NCBI RefSeq assembly: GCF_947495285.1
Contig: NZ_CANLXZ010000026.1
Coordinates: 1-47,817, forward strand
DNA length: 47,817 nt
Direction: 5' to 3'
Source: an uncultured Nonlabens sp.
GTDB lineage: Bacteria > Bacteroidota > Bacteroidia > Flavobacteriales > Flavobacteriaceae
The notes below the pieces were generated by a model. That model worked only from the letters and a program-made list of their open reading frames with translations, made no database searches and was not told where the DNA came from. Positions 39,584-47,817 of this stretch are shown here, piece after piece; position 1 is the stretch's first letter, and each line of letters begins with the position of its first letter. The position numbers and the translations under genes are program-made.

Positions 39584-41009
39584 ATACTTAGGTGTTTTTA
39601 TAGTTCTCGCTTTCGCGAAAGCGGTAACCGCACAAACAACTATCACAGATAATGATGTGGTAGACGTAGATGACCAGATCGTTGCAGAAACGCTGGCTGC
39701 CATGGACAGTGTAAAGCCTGTAAAGAAAAGATTCCTTATAGAAGGTGTCGCTGGTGTCATAGGAGATTATGTAATCTTAGGGTCTGATATTGTAAGTGCC
39801 AAAGAGCAGGCAAATAGACAGTCTGGAATAGCTGATATTTCAAATTGTGAATTAATGGAAAGCCTACTGTCAGAAAAAATGTATGCCCACCATGCAATTC
39901 AAGACAGTATAACCATAAGCGATCGGGAGATAGAAGGTAGAACAGAGCAAACTATTCAATATTTTAAGAATGGTTTACAGACTACTGATGAGCAAAAGGT
40001 AGCCGAATTCTATAAAAAAGATAATATAGGTCAGGTAAGAGAAGCCCTTAATAGATTAAATCGCGACGTGTTACTAGCACAGCGCATGCAAGAAAGAATC
40101 ACGGAGCAAGTAGAGATCACACCAGAAGAAGTACGTGAGTTTTTTAGTAAAATATCTGAAGAAGAATTACCTCTATTCAATACAGAAGTAGAAATGGCTC
40201 AAATAGTAGTTATACCAGAGCCTGAACAAAGTGAAATAGACCTAGTTGTTAATAAACTCAAAGAATACAGAGAAGATGTTCTTGATAACGGTGCAGATTT
40301 TGCTGCAAAAGCAACTCTTTATTCTGATGATACTGGTACAGAGCGTGCAGGCGGAGTGTTAGAATTACAAAGATCTAGTCCTTTTGTAAAAGAATTTAAA
40401 GATCAGGCTTTTTCTTTGCGAGAAGGAGAAATTAGTGAGCCTTTTGAAACTCAATTCGGCTGGCACATTCTTTATGTAGAGAAAGTTATAGGCCAGATAA
40501 GACAGGTAAGACACATCTTATTAATTCCTTATATATCGGTAAGTCAGATGGAAAAAGCAAAGGCAGAATTAAATGCCATGCGTGACCGCATTATTCTTAA
40601 AGAAATTGAATTTGGGGAGGCTGCAAAAGAAATAAGTGACGAAGAAAGAACAGCTCAAAATGGAGGTAAAATTATCAACCCTAACACAGGAACTGGTAGA
40701 GTAGAAATTACAAGATTGGAATCTGATATGGCATCTACATTACAATTTCTGGAAAAGGGAGATGTGAGCGGTATAATCGAAGAGAAAAGCCAGACAGGAG
40801 CAAAGTCCTTTAAACTAGTTTATGTAATCGATAAAATCCCAGATCATAAAGCAAATTATGCTCAAGATTATTTAAAAATTAAAGATCTAGCACTAAAAGA
40901 TAAGCAAGTAAAAGCGATCAATAAATGGCGTAATGATAAAATAGCCGATACATATATTAAGATAGGAACAGAATATAACGAGTGTGATATTTTGAATACC
41001 TGGAAGTAA
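39543..41009 (+). CDS. SurA-like periplasmic chaperone with two PpiC domains
   Basis: The 488-residue protein has a signal peptide (to about VTAQ, residue 31), a SurA-type N-domain (IEGVAGVIGDYVILGSDIVSAKEQA, residues 66-90) and two parvulin domains (about 210-310 with GGVLELQRSSPFVKEF and FGWHILYVEK; then VRHILLIPYI and NGGKIINP). It should escort outer-membrane proteins. Its start overlaps the previous gene by 41 bp. Residues 23-27 of the signal peptide (AFAKA) are encoded by palindrome site 10, an odd place for a repeat. Confidence 0.9.
   Translation: MTLLTVINLKSTIKYLGVFIVLAFAKAVTAQTTITDNDVVDVDDQIVAETLAAMDSVKPVKKRFLIEGVAGVIGDYVILGSDIVSAKEQANRQSGIADISNCELMESLLSEKMYAHHAIQDSITISDREIEGRTEQTIQYFKNGLQTTDEQKVAEFYKKDNIGQVREALNRLNRDVLLAQRMQERITEQVEITPEEVREFFSKISEEELPLFNTEVEMAQIVVIPEPEQSEIDLVVNKLKEYREDVLDNGADFAAKATLYSDDTGTERAGGVLELQRSSPFVKEFKDQAFSLREGEISEPFETQFGWHILYVEKVIGQIRQVRHILLIPYISVSQMEKAKAELNAMRDRIILKEIEFGEAAKEISDEERTAQNGGKIINPNTGTGRVEITRLESDMASTLQFLEKGDVSGIIEEKSQTGAKSFKLVYVIDKIPDHKANYAQDYLKIKDLALKDKQVKAINKWRNDKIADTYIKIGTEYNECDILNTWK
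39608..39623. repeat. CGCTTTCGCGAAAGCG palindrome, site 10 (coding, signal peptide)
   Basis: Perfect copy read as AFAKA within the signal peptide of the SurA-like gene. Confidence 0.97.
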
Positions 41010-41034
41010 ATAGTTAATAAACCAACCCCACCAC

Positions 41035-41988
41035 ATGTCAGATGTAGCTGCGATTGATAACCTGGTAAAAAAACATCAGGAACTTAAAAAGGAAATAGCC
41101 AAAGTAATAATAGGCCAGGAAAATGTAATTAATGAAATATTAATTTCTATATTTTCTGGCGGTCACGCGCTTCTGGTGGGTGTCCCAGGACTAGCAAAAA
41201 CCTTAATGGTAAATACCATATCGCAAGCACTAGGACTAGATTTTAAACGTATACAGTTTACGCCAGATTTAATGCCTAGTGACATACTAGGAAGTGAGAT
41301 TCTCGATGAGAATAGAACATTTAAATTTATTAAAGGACCAGTCTTTACTAACATAATCCTGGCAGATGAAATTAACCGTACGCCACCTAAAACGCAAGCA
41401 GCACTTCTAGAAGCAATGCAAGAAAAATCGGTAACCGTGGCCGGTCATAATTACAAGTTAGATGCACCCTACTTTGTTCTAGCTACACAAAACCCTATCG
41501 AGCAAGAAGGAACTTATCCATTACCAGAGGCTCAGTTAGATAGATTTATGTTTTCTATCTTTTTACAATACCCTACATATAAAGAAGAGGTAGATGTAGT
41601 TAAGGCAACTACTAGTGATAAAAAACCAGTGATAAATGCATTATTCACCGCAAAGGAAATAGTAGATTTTCAACAACTAGTTAGACGTATTCCAGTTGCA
41701 GATAACGTTATCGAGTATGCAGTTAAATTAGTGGGTAAAACGAGGCCTAAAAGTGATGAGGCTCCAGAAATTATTAAACAATATATCGATTGGGGTGCCG
41801 GTCCTAGAGCATCTCAAAATTTAATTCTAGCCGCAAAAACACATGCAGCGGTTAATGGTAAATACAGTCCAGATATTGAAGACGTAAAGGCTGTCGCGAC
41901 TGGGATTTTAAGACACAGAATTATTAAAAACTATAAGGCAGAAGCTGAAGGTCATACAGAAGAAAGTATCATCGCTCAGATACTTTGA
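41035..41988 (+). CDS. MoxR-family AAA+ ATPase
   Basis: The 317-residue ATPase has Walker A GVPGLAKT (49-56), Walker B LADEINR (109-115) and NPIEQEGTYPLPEAQLDRF, typical of MoxR. MoxR proteins act as chaperone-like remodelers, often with VWA-domain proteins. No VWA or DUF58 partner gene follows here; the gene instead closes the SurA-type operon 25 bp after its last chaperone gene and has its own terminator. Confidence 0.94.
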   Translation: MSDVAAIDNLVKKHQELKKEIAKVIIGQENVINEILISIFSGGHALLVGVPGLAKTLMVNTISQALGLDFKRIQFTPDLMPSDILGSEILDENRTFKFIKGPVFTNIILADEINRTPPKTQAALLEAMQEKSVTVAGHNYKLDAPYFVLATQNPIEQEGTYPLPEAQLDRFMFSIFLQYPTYKEEVDVVKATTSDKKPVINALFTAKEIVDFQQLVRRIPVADNVIEYAVKLVGKTRPKSDEAPEIIKQYIDWGAGPRASQNLILAAKTHAAVNGKYSPDIEDVKAVATGILRHRIIKNYKAEAEGHTEESIIAQIL

Positions 41989-42016
41989 TTAGTTTTTTGA
42001 TTTCTATTTTATAAAT

Positions 42017-42038
42017 GCACCTCAAATAAGGTGCTTTT
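42017..42038 (+). terminator. moxR terminator
   Basis: GCACCT and AGGTGC arms with a 6-nt loop, followed by TTTT. Confidence 0.78.
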
Positions 42039-42083
42039 ATTATTTAAAAGATCTCATAATAGTGGTATAAAAATAAATGATTA

Positions 42084-42098
42084 CGCTTTCGCGAAAGC
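42084..42098. repeat. Decayed palindrome, site 11 (intergenic)
   Basis: CGCTTTCGCGAAAGC followed by T where the consensus has G; one base from perfect. Confidence 0.9.
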
Positions 42099-42392
42099 TA
42101 AAACACAAATATTTACACGATTTTTTGTCATATCGATAGTTTAAAGCTGTTTAAATTATTGATATAGCATAGTACGATACTTTCATACCCTGCTATTTTG
42201 ATAATTTCTAAACTACTGCGATAGTGTGTTAAACTTTCATTTAACGTCTCCTTTTTGTAGATTTACCAACCATAAAAAATGATGAATTATTTTAATGAAT
42301 ATGGCCTTGGATGTAAGACTATCAGTAAGAAAAAGTTTACATCATAAGGGTGTTTCTTAATTTACATTGAATCGAATACTATAACAAGCTAT

Positions 42393-45173
42393 ATGAATAC
42401 TTATAAGGACTACCTTCAGCAAATTGAAGACCGAAAAGAACAAGGACTTCACCCACAACCTATAGATGGAGCTGAATTGTTAAGCGAAATTATTTCGCAA
42501 ATTAAAGACGTAAATAACGAGTATAGAGAGCAGTCTCTTAACTTCTTTATCTATAATGTTTTACCAGGTACGACTAGTGCTGCTGTTGTTAAAGCTAAGT
42601 TCTTAAAAGAAATTATTTTAGGACAGGAAGTAGTAAAAGAAATTACACCAGCTTTTGCTTTTGAGCAACTTTCTCACATGAAGGGTGGACCTTCTGTAGA
42701 GGTTTTATTAGATCTTGCTCTAGGTAGTGATTCTCAAATAGCTCAAGAAGCTGCCAAAGTTTTAAAAACTCAAGTATTCTTGTATGAAGCAGATACTGAA
42801 AAGTTAGAAAAAGCATTTAACGATGGTAATGCTATTGCTAAAGAGCTTATTGAGAGCTATGCACAAGCAGAGTTTTTTACAAAATTACCAGATGTTGAAG
42901 AAGAAATAGAAATTGTAACTTTTGTTGCAGGTATAGGTGATATCTCTACAGATTTATTATCTCCAGGTGCAGATGCGCATTCAAGATCAGACCGTGAGTT
43001 ACATGGTCAGTCTATGTTTGAGCATAATAAAGATATGCAAAAAGAATTGCTTGCCTTAAAAGAGCAACATCCAGACAAAAGAGTGATGTTAATTGCCGAC
43101 AAAGGAACTATGGGAGTAGGTTCTTCAAGAATGTCTGGTGTTAACAACGTAGCTTTATGGACTGGTGTTCCTTTCAGTCCCTACGTACCATTTATTAATT
43201 ACGCTCCAGTAATCGCAGGTACAAATGGTATTGCACCTATTTTCTTAACTACGGTAGGAGTAACTGGTGGTATCGGTATTGATTTAAAAAACTGGGTAAA
43301 GCAAAAAGATGCTCACGGTAATACGATAGTTGATGAAGATGGTGAGGCTATTCTTAAAGAAGAATATTCTGTAGCTACAGGTACGGTTCTTACTATCAAT
43401 ACAAAAACCAAGAAATTATATAACGGTGACAAAGAATTAAAGGATATCTCTACAGCTCTAACACCACCTAAAATGGAGTTTATCAAAGCTGGTGGATCTT
43501 ATGCAGTTGTTTTTGGTAAAAAATTACAAACCTTTGCTTGTAAGGTTTTAAATATAGACGTACCACAAGTATATGCTACTGCAAAAGAAGTATCTATAGA
43601 TGGTCAAGGTTTAACTGCAGTTGAAAAAATATTCAATAAAAATGCCGTAGGATCTACACCAGGAAAAACATTACACGCTGGTTCTAATGTAAGAGTAGAA
43701 GTAAACATTGTAGGTTCTCAAGATACTACTGGTTTAATGACTTCTCAAGAATTAGAGATGATGGCAGCGACTGTTATTTCTCCTATCGTTGATTGTGGTT
43801 ATCAATCTGGCTGTCATACTGCCTCAGTTTGGGATGATAAGTCTAAGGCTAATATCCCTAGATTAATGAAGTTCATGAACGACTTCGGATTAGTAACAGC
43901 ACGCCATCCAGAAGGGAAGTATCATGCAATGACAGACGTTATTCACAAAGTATTAAATGACATCGCAGTTGACGACTGGGATGTGATTATAGGTGGAGAT
44001 TCACATACTCGTATGGCAAAAGGTGTTGCTTTTGGAGCAGATTCAGGAACCGTTGCCTTAGCTCTTGCTACAGGAGAGGCTACTATGCCTATTCCAGAAT
44101 CAGTGAAGGTTACCTTTAAAGGAGAAATGAAATCTTACATGGACTTCCGTGATGTAGTGCATGCTACTCAAGAGCAAATGTTAGATCAATTTGATGGAGA
44201 AAACGTTTTCCAAGGAAAAATTATTGAAGTACATATCGGAACGTTAACTTCTGATCAAGCATTTACTTTTACAGACTGGACTGCAGAGATGAAAGCAAAA
44301 GCTTCTATCTGTATTTCTGAAGACGAGACCTTAATTGAATCTTTAGAAATATCTAGAGATCGTATCCAGATTATGATTGATAAGGGTATGGATAACCCAA
44401 AACAAGATCTTAAAGGTCTAGTTGACAAAGCAAATAACCGTATTACTGAGATTAAAACTGGTGTAAAACCTGCGTTAAAACCAGATGCCGATGCAAAGTA
44501 TTATGCTGATGTGGTTATCGATCTAGATAAGATCGTAGAACCTATGATAGCAGATCCAGATGTGAATAATGAAGATGTTTCTAAACGTTATACTCACGAT
44601 AACATCCGCCCGTTATCTTATTATGGAGGTACTAAGAAAGTAGACTTAGGTTTTGTAGGATCCTGTATGATTCATAAAGGAGATATGCAAATCTTAGCCC
44701 AGATGTTAAAGAATATCGAGAGACAACAAGGAAAAGTAGTATTTAATGCTCCTTTAGTTGTAGCGCCTCCTACATACAATATCGTAGATGAATTAAAAGC
44801 AGAAGGAGACTGGGATGTTCTAGTTAAATATTCAGGTTTTGAATTTGATGATAATGCGCCTAAAGGACTGGCACGTACTAAGTATGAAAATATGTTGTAT
44901 TTAGAGCGTCCAGGCTGTAACCTGTGTATGGGTAACCAGGAAAAGGCAGAACCAGGTGATACAGTAATGGCTACTTCTACTCGTTTATTCCAAGGTAGAG
45001 TGGTAAGAGATACAGATGGTAAAAAAGGAGAGTCTTTATTATCTTCTACTCCAGTAGTTGTACTATCTACTATCTTAGGAAGAACACCTACAATGGAAGA
45101 ATATGAAGCAGCAGTGGAAGGTATAGTTTTAACTAAATTTAAGCCTTCTACTAAGAACTTAGTTGTTGCTTAA
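42393..45173 (+). CDS. acnB: Aconitate hydratase B (bifunctional aconitase/2-methylisocitrate dehydratase)
   Basis: The 926-residue protein interconverts citrate and isocitrate in the TCA cycle. It has the AcnB layout: an N-terminal HEAT-like domain (to about 160), a swivelling domain (IADKGTMGVGSSRMSG near 235) and the catalytic part. The 4Fe-4S cluster cysteines are visible as C758 (GSCMIHKG), C842 and C845 (PGCNLCMGNQEK). It is about 60 residues longer than the E. coli enzyme. A second, unrelated-type aconitase follows after its own terminator. Confidence 0.97.
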   Translation: MNTYKDYLQQIEDRKEQGLHPQPIDGAELLSEIISQIKDVNNEYREQSLNFFIYNVLPGTTSAAVVKAKFLKEIILGQEVVKEITPAFAFEQLSHMKGGPSVEVLLDLALGSDSQIAQEAAKVLKTQVFLYEADTEKLEKAFNDGNAIAKELIESYAQAEFFTKLPDVEEEIEIVTFVAGIGDISTDLLSPGADAHSRSDRELHGQSMFEHNKDMQKELLALKEQHPDKRVMLIADKGTMGVGSSRMSGVNNVALWTGVPFSPYVPFINYAPVIAGTNGIAPIFLTTVGVTGGIGIDLKNWVKQKDAHGNTIVDEDGEAILKEEYSVATGTVLTINTKTKKLYNGDKELKDISTALTPPKMEFIKAGGSYAVVFGKKLQTFACKVLNIDVPQVYATAKEVSIDGQGLTAVEKIFNKNAVGSTPGKTLHAGSNVRVEVNIVGSQDTTGLMTSQELEMMAATVISPIVDCGYQSGCHTASVWDDKSKANIPRLMKFMNDFGLVTARHPEGKYHAMTDVIHKVLNDIAVDDWDVIIGGDSHTRMAKGVAFGADSGTVALALATGEATMPIPESVKVTFKGEMKSYMDFRDVVHATQEQMLDQFDGENVFQGKIIEVHIGTLTSDQAFTFTDWTAEMKAKASICISEDETLIESLEISRDRIQIMIDKGMDNPKQDLKGLVDKANNRITEIKTGVKPALKPDADAKYYADVVIDLDKIVEPMIADPDVNNEDVSKRYTHDNIRPLSYYGGTKKVDLGFVGSCMIHKGDMQILAQMLKNIERQQGKVVFNAPLVVAPPTYNIVDELKAEGDWDVLVKYSGFEFDDNAPKGLARTKYENMLYLERPGCNLCMGNQEKAEPGDTVMATSTRLFQGRVVRDTDGKKGESLLSSTPVVVLSTILGRTPTMEEYEAAVEGIVLTKFKPSTKNLVVA

Positions 45174-45197
45174 AACTACAAACTACTTACTATAATT

Positions 45198-45228
45198 AAA
45201 GCCTGAATCTTATGATTCAGGCTTTTTT
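45198..45228 (+). terminator. acnB terminator
   Basis: A perfect 12-bp stem (AAAGCCTGAATC and complement), TTAT loop and TTTTTT tail. Confidence 0.92.
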
Positions 45229-45312
45229 GATTAGTATGATATTTACTTATTATTAATTTTAACTATCAGCACAGTAGTCAATTTTATATTTATATTATAA
45301 ATAGTCCTTCTA

Positions 45313-45320
45313 TAATTTTG
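45313..45320 (+). promoter_or_regulatory. -7 box of the second aconitase gene
   Basis: TAATTTTG is an exact TAnnTTTG, 36 bp before the ATG at 45357; with the acnB terminator it shows the two aconitase genes are separately transcribed. Confidence 0.6.
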
Positions 45321-45356
45321 TACATTTAAAACACTAACAAATTAATAATATACCTT

Positions 45357-47624
45357 ATGGCATTTGATATCGACATGATTAAAAAAGTGTACAATGAGTT
45401 ACCATCTCGTGTTAATAAAGCTCGAGAAATCACAGGTAAGCCTCTTACACTAGCTGAGAAAATTTTGTACTCTCACCTTTGGGATGGAATTCCAGGTAAG
45501 CCCTTTACTAGAGGCAAGGATTATGTAGATTTTGCACCAGATCGTATCGCATGTCAAGACGCCACCGCGCAAATGGCGTTGTTACAATTTATGCAAGCTG
45601 GTAAAACAAAAGTTGCTGTACCTACCACGGTGCATTGTGATCACTTGATTCAAGCAAAAAACGGCGCTAGTTCTGACCTTCAAGATGCTTTGAATACTTC
45701 TAACGAGGTTTTTAATTTTTTAGAGTCAGTGTCAGATAAATACGGTATCGGTTTTTGGAAACCAGGTGCAGGTATCATTCACCAGGTAGTCCTTGAAAAT
45801 TATGCATTTCCAGGAGGTATGATGATAGGGACAGATTCTCATACCGTAAATGCTGGCGGATTAGGAATGGTAGCTATAGGTGTAGGTGGAGCAGATGCTG
45901 TAGATGTTATGGCAGGAATGGCCTGGGAATTAAAATTTCCTAAACTTATAGGTGTTAAACTAACTGGTAAATTATCAGGCTGGACAGCGCCTAAAGATGT
46001 GATTCTAAAAGTAGCTGAGATCCTTACCGTAAAAGGTGGTACAGGTGCAATAGTAGAATATTTTGGTGATGGTGCTACAAACCTTTCTTGTACAGGAAAA
46101 GGAACAATATGTAACATGGGAGCAGAGATAGGAGCAACGACTTCTACATTTGGTTATGATGCTTCAATGGAACGTTATCTACGTGCAACAGATAGAGCTG
46201 ACATTGCAGACGCTGCAAATGAAGTTAAAGAATACCTTACCGGTGATGATGAGGTGTATGCAAACCCAGAGCAATATTTTGATCAGGTAATTGAAATCGA
46301 TTTAAATACCTTAATGCCACATTTAAATGGGCCGTTTACTCCAGATCTAGCTACTGAGGTAGGTTCTATGAATGAAAAAGCAACTGAAAACGACTGGCCA
46401 CTTAAAGTAGAATGGGGACTTATAGGTTCTTGTACAAACTCTTCTTATGAAGATCTTTCTCGTGCAAGCTCGATAGCACAACAAGCAATTGATAAAAAAT
46501 TAAAGACTAAAGCAGATTTTGGTATAAATCCAGGATCAGAAAAAGTGCGTTATACCACAGAGCGAGATGGTATTTTAGGAATTTTTGAAAATCTAGACGC
46601 AAAGATTTTTACTAATGCTTGTGGGCCATGTATCGGCCAGTGGGCACGTTATGAAGATCCTAAAAACGCACCTAAAAACTCTATCATACATTCATTTAAT
46701 AGAAACTTTGCAAAGCGTGCCGATGGAAATCCTAACACGCATGCCTTTGTAGCATCACCAGAAATGGTTGCTGCCATCGCTATTGCAGGTAGACTAGACT
46801 TTAATCCTATCACAGATAAGTTGATTAATGAAGATGGAGAAGAAGTAATGCTAGACGAACCTACAGGATGGGAATTGCCTCCTAAAGGTTTTGAAGTAAA
46901 AGACGATGGTTACCTAGCTCCACAAGAAGATGGAAGTGCCGTGGAGATTAAAGTTAACAAAGACTCTGATCGTCTTCAGTTATTAGAGCCATTTACACCT
47001 ATTGGGACAGATATTTCTGAGGCAAAATTATTGATCAAAGCATTTGGTAAATGTACCACAGACCACATTTCAATGGCAGGACCATGGTTGCGTTATAGAG
47101 GCCACTTAGATAACATTTCTAACAACTGTTTAATAGGTGCCGTAAACGCATATAATAAACAGACTAACTTTGTTAAGAATCAGTTAGATGGTGAGTATGG
47201 GGCTGTGCCAGCCACGGCAAGAGCTTATAAAGCAGCAGGAATTCCTTCAGTAGTAATAGGAGATCACAACTATGGAGAAGGATCTTCTCGTGAACACGCT
47301 GCAATGGAGCCACGCCACCTAGGTGTAGTAGCAGTGATTGTAAAATCATTTGCACGTATTCATGAAACTAACTTGAAAAAACAAGGAATGTTAGGACTTA
47401 CGTTTGCAAACGAGGCAGACTATGATCTTATTCAAGAAGATGATAACTTCAACTTTGTAGATCTTGCAGACTTCTCTCCAGATGTGCCATTAACCATTGA
47501 GTTAACTCATGCAGACGGTTCTAAGGATACCATAAAAGTAAATCACACCTATAATGCTGCTCAAATTGAGTGGTACCGTAAAGGAAGTGCATTGAATAAA
47601 ATTAAAGAAGATAACGCTGCTTAA
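45357..47624 (+). CDS. Aconitate hydratase, mitochondrial-type
   Basis: The 755-residue protein resembles mitochondrial aconitase in length and numbering. The cluster cysteines are C359 ([11 protein letters not shown]), C422 and C425 ([10 protein letters not shown]), close to the positions of the mammalian enzyme. [26 protein letters not shown] and [19 protein letters not shown] are hallmark active-site regions. It performs the same citrate-isocitrate step as the acnB product next door; why both are kept is not shown by the sequence. It has its own promoter and terminator. Confidence 0.96.
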   Translation: MAFDIDMIKKVYNELPSRVNKAREITGKPLTLAEKILYSHLWDGIPGKPFTRGKDYVDFAPDRIACQDATAQMALLQFMQAGKTKVAVPTTVHCDHLIQAKNGASSDLQDALNTSNEVFNFLESVSDKYGIGFWKPGAGIIHQVVLENYAFPGGMMIGTDSHTVNAGGLGMVAIGVGGADAVDVMAGMAWELKFPKLIGVKLTGKLSGWTAPKDVILKVAEILTVKGGTGAIVEYFGDGATNLSCTGKGTICNMGAEIGATTSTFGYDASMERYLRATDRADIADAANEVKEYLTGDDEVYANPEQYFDQVIEIDLNTLMPHLNGPFTPDLATEVGSMNEKATENDWPLKVEWGLIGSCTNSSYEDLSRASSIAQQAIDKKLKTKADFGINPGSEKVRYTTERDGILGIFENLDAKIFTNACGPCIGQWARYEDPKNAPKNSIIHSFNRNFAKRADGNPNTHAFVASPEMVAAIAIAGRLDFNPITDKLINEDGEEVMLDEPTGWELPPKGFEVKDDGYLAPQEDGSAVEIKVNKDSDRLQLLEPFTPIGTDISEAKLLIKAFGKCTTDHISMAGPWLRYRGHLDNISNNCLIGAVNAYNKQTNFVKNQLDGEYGAVPATARAYKAAGIPSVVIGDHNYGEGSSREHAAMEPRHLGVVAVIVKSFARIHETNLKKQGMLGLTFANEADYDLIQEDDNFNFVDLADFSPDVPLTIELTHADGSKDTIKVNHTYNAAQIEWYRKGSALNKIKEDNAA

Positions 47625-47650
47625 TACCACGTTTTCTATTATATTAAAAC

Positions 47651-47677
47651 GCCTCTTGAGATTTTAAGAGGCATTTT
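47651..47677 (+). terminator. Terminator of the second aconitase gene
   Basis: GCCTCTT and AAGAGGC arms with an 8-nt loop, then ATTTTT. Confidence 0.85.
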
Positions 47678-47692
47678 TGTTTGTTGTAGTTC

Positions 47693-47706
47693 CGCTTTCG
47701 CGAAAG
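47693..47706. repeat. Decayed palindrome, site 12 (intergenic)
   Basis: CGCTTTCGCGAAAG is followed by GTGGAAC where an extended copy would read CGGAAC; a one-base insertion or shift has broken the right arm. Confidence 0.85.
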
Positions 47707-47789
47707 GTGGAACGACGTTTCGTTATAAGCTTTGTAAGTTTAATACCAATATAGTTATATAATGTCATATATTTTTTGTATATTTATGT

Positions 47790-47817
47790 ATGGGAAGAAC
47801 AGCATATTTAGATATCA
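47790..47817 (+). CDS. Possible gene start at the right edge
   Basis: An ATG at 47790 opens a frame reading MGRTAYLDI to the window end. Too short to identify; an alternative ATG lies at 47786 in another frame. The upstream 50 bases are very AT-rich, as in a promoter. Confidence 0.25.

Larger units (their letters stand above)
41989..42392. other. Intergenic region upstream of acnB
   Basis: It holds the moxR terminator (42017-42038), a decayed copy of the 16-bp palindrome (site 11) and about 290 AT-rich bases that should include the acnB promoter. No exact TAnnTTTG box is seen close to acnB, so the promoter may be regulated or further upstream. Confidence 0.45.

Noticed and set aside
5195..47706. 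The 16-bp palindromes as ends of insertion sequences
   Set aside because: They are single palindromes, not paired inverted ends around a transposase. Those in genes leave the frames intact.
5195..47706. The 16-bp palindromes as transcription terminators
   Set aside because: Most lack a T-run and half lie inside genes. Genes near them usually have a separate, clear terminator.
1..47817. CRISPR array or tRNA/rRNA genes
   Set aside because: No regularly spaced direct repeats with unique spacers and no tRNA cloverleaf beyond the tmRNA ends were found by eye on either strand; a covariance-model scan would settle it.

Overview
The window is AT-rich chromosomal DNA from a marine flavobacterium (Bacteroidota, Flavobacteriaceae, of the Dokdonia/Nonlabens kind). 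The evidence is a green-type proteorhodopsin next to a Blh retinal-forming oxygenase, a tmRNA with the Bacteroidota-type tag GENNYALAA, TAnnTTTG promoter -7 boxes, DUF-rich membrane operons typical of this family, and a tandem acnB/aconitase pair. I see no tRNA, rRNA, CRISPR array, transposase or phage gene.

Layout. 1-4.3 kb: two HipA-type toxin-antitoxin operons (a three-gene hipB-hipS-hipT set and a two-gene hipB-hipA set) stacked behind the 3' end of ssrA. Copies of the ssrA 3' end and terminator lie between them. 4.5-10.9 kb: a cupredoxin-like protein, a saccharopine dehydrogenase-like enzyme, then a five-gene membrane/Coq4-like operon and a membrane protein/winged-helix regulator pair that share one promoter-operator motif. 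11-13 kb: DUF1801 protein, GH25 lysozyme, GIN-domain protein. 13-18.4 kb: kdsA behind a sulfur-handling operon (persulfide dioxygenase-like/rhodanese fusion plus two rhodaneses), two thioredoxin-fold proteins, a YkgJ-type protein and a DUF2059 protein. 18.6-22 kb: folD, ffh, SlyD-like FKBP. 22.2-23.9 kb: divergent blh and proteorhodopsin. 24-27 kb: a lipoprotein and typA. 27.3-31.3 kb: a small surface-glycan group (FemAB/GNAT-like, membrane protein, DegT aminotransferase, Wzx-like flippase). 31.3-36.6 kb: DnaQ-like exonuclease, two paralogous membrane proteins around an FAD-linked oxidase, small proteins. 36.7-42 kb: three SurA/PpiC-type envelope chaperones and a MoxR ATPase. 42.4-47.6 kb: aconitase B and a mitochondrial-type aconitase.

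The most striking signal is a 16-bp palindrome, CGCTTTCGCGAAAGCG, present twelve times (ten perfect, two decayed) from 5.2 kb to the right end, about every 4 kb. Six copies lie inside genes, read as AFAKA or RFRES, one of them within a signal peptide; six are intergenic. It is absent from the 5-kb hip/ssrA region, which fits that region being a later arrival. Many operons end in strong perfect hairpins, and several starts can be corrected because an apparent TTG start falls inside a -7 box.
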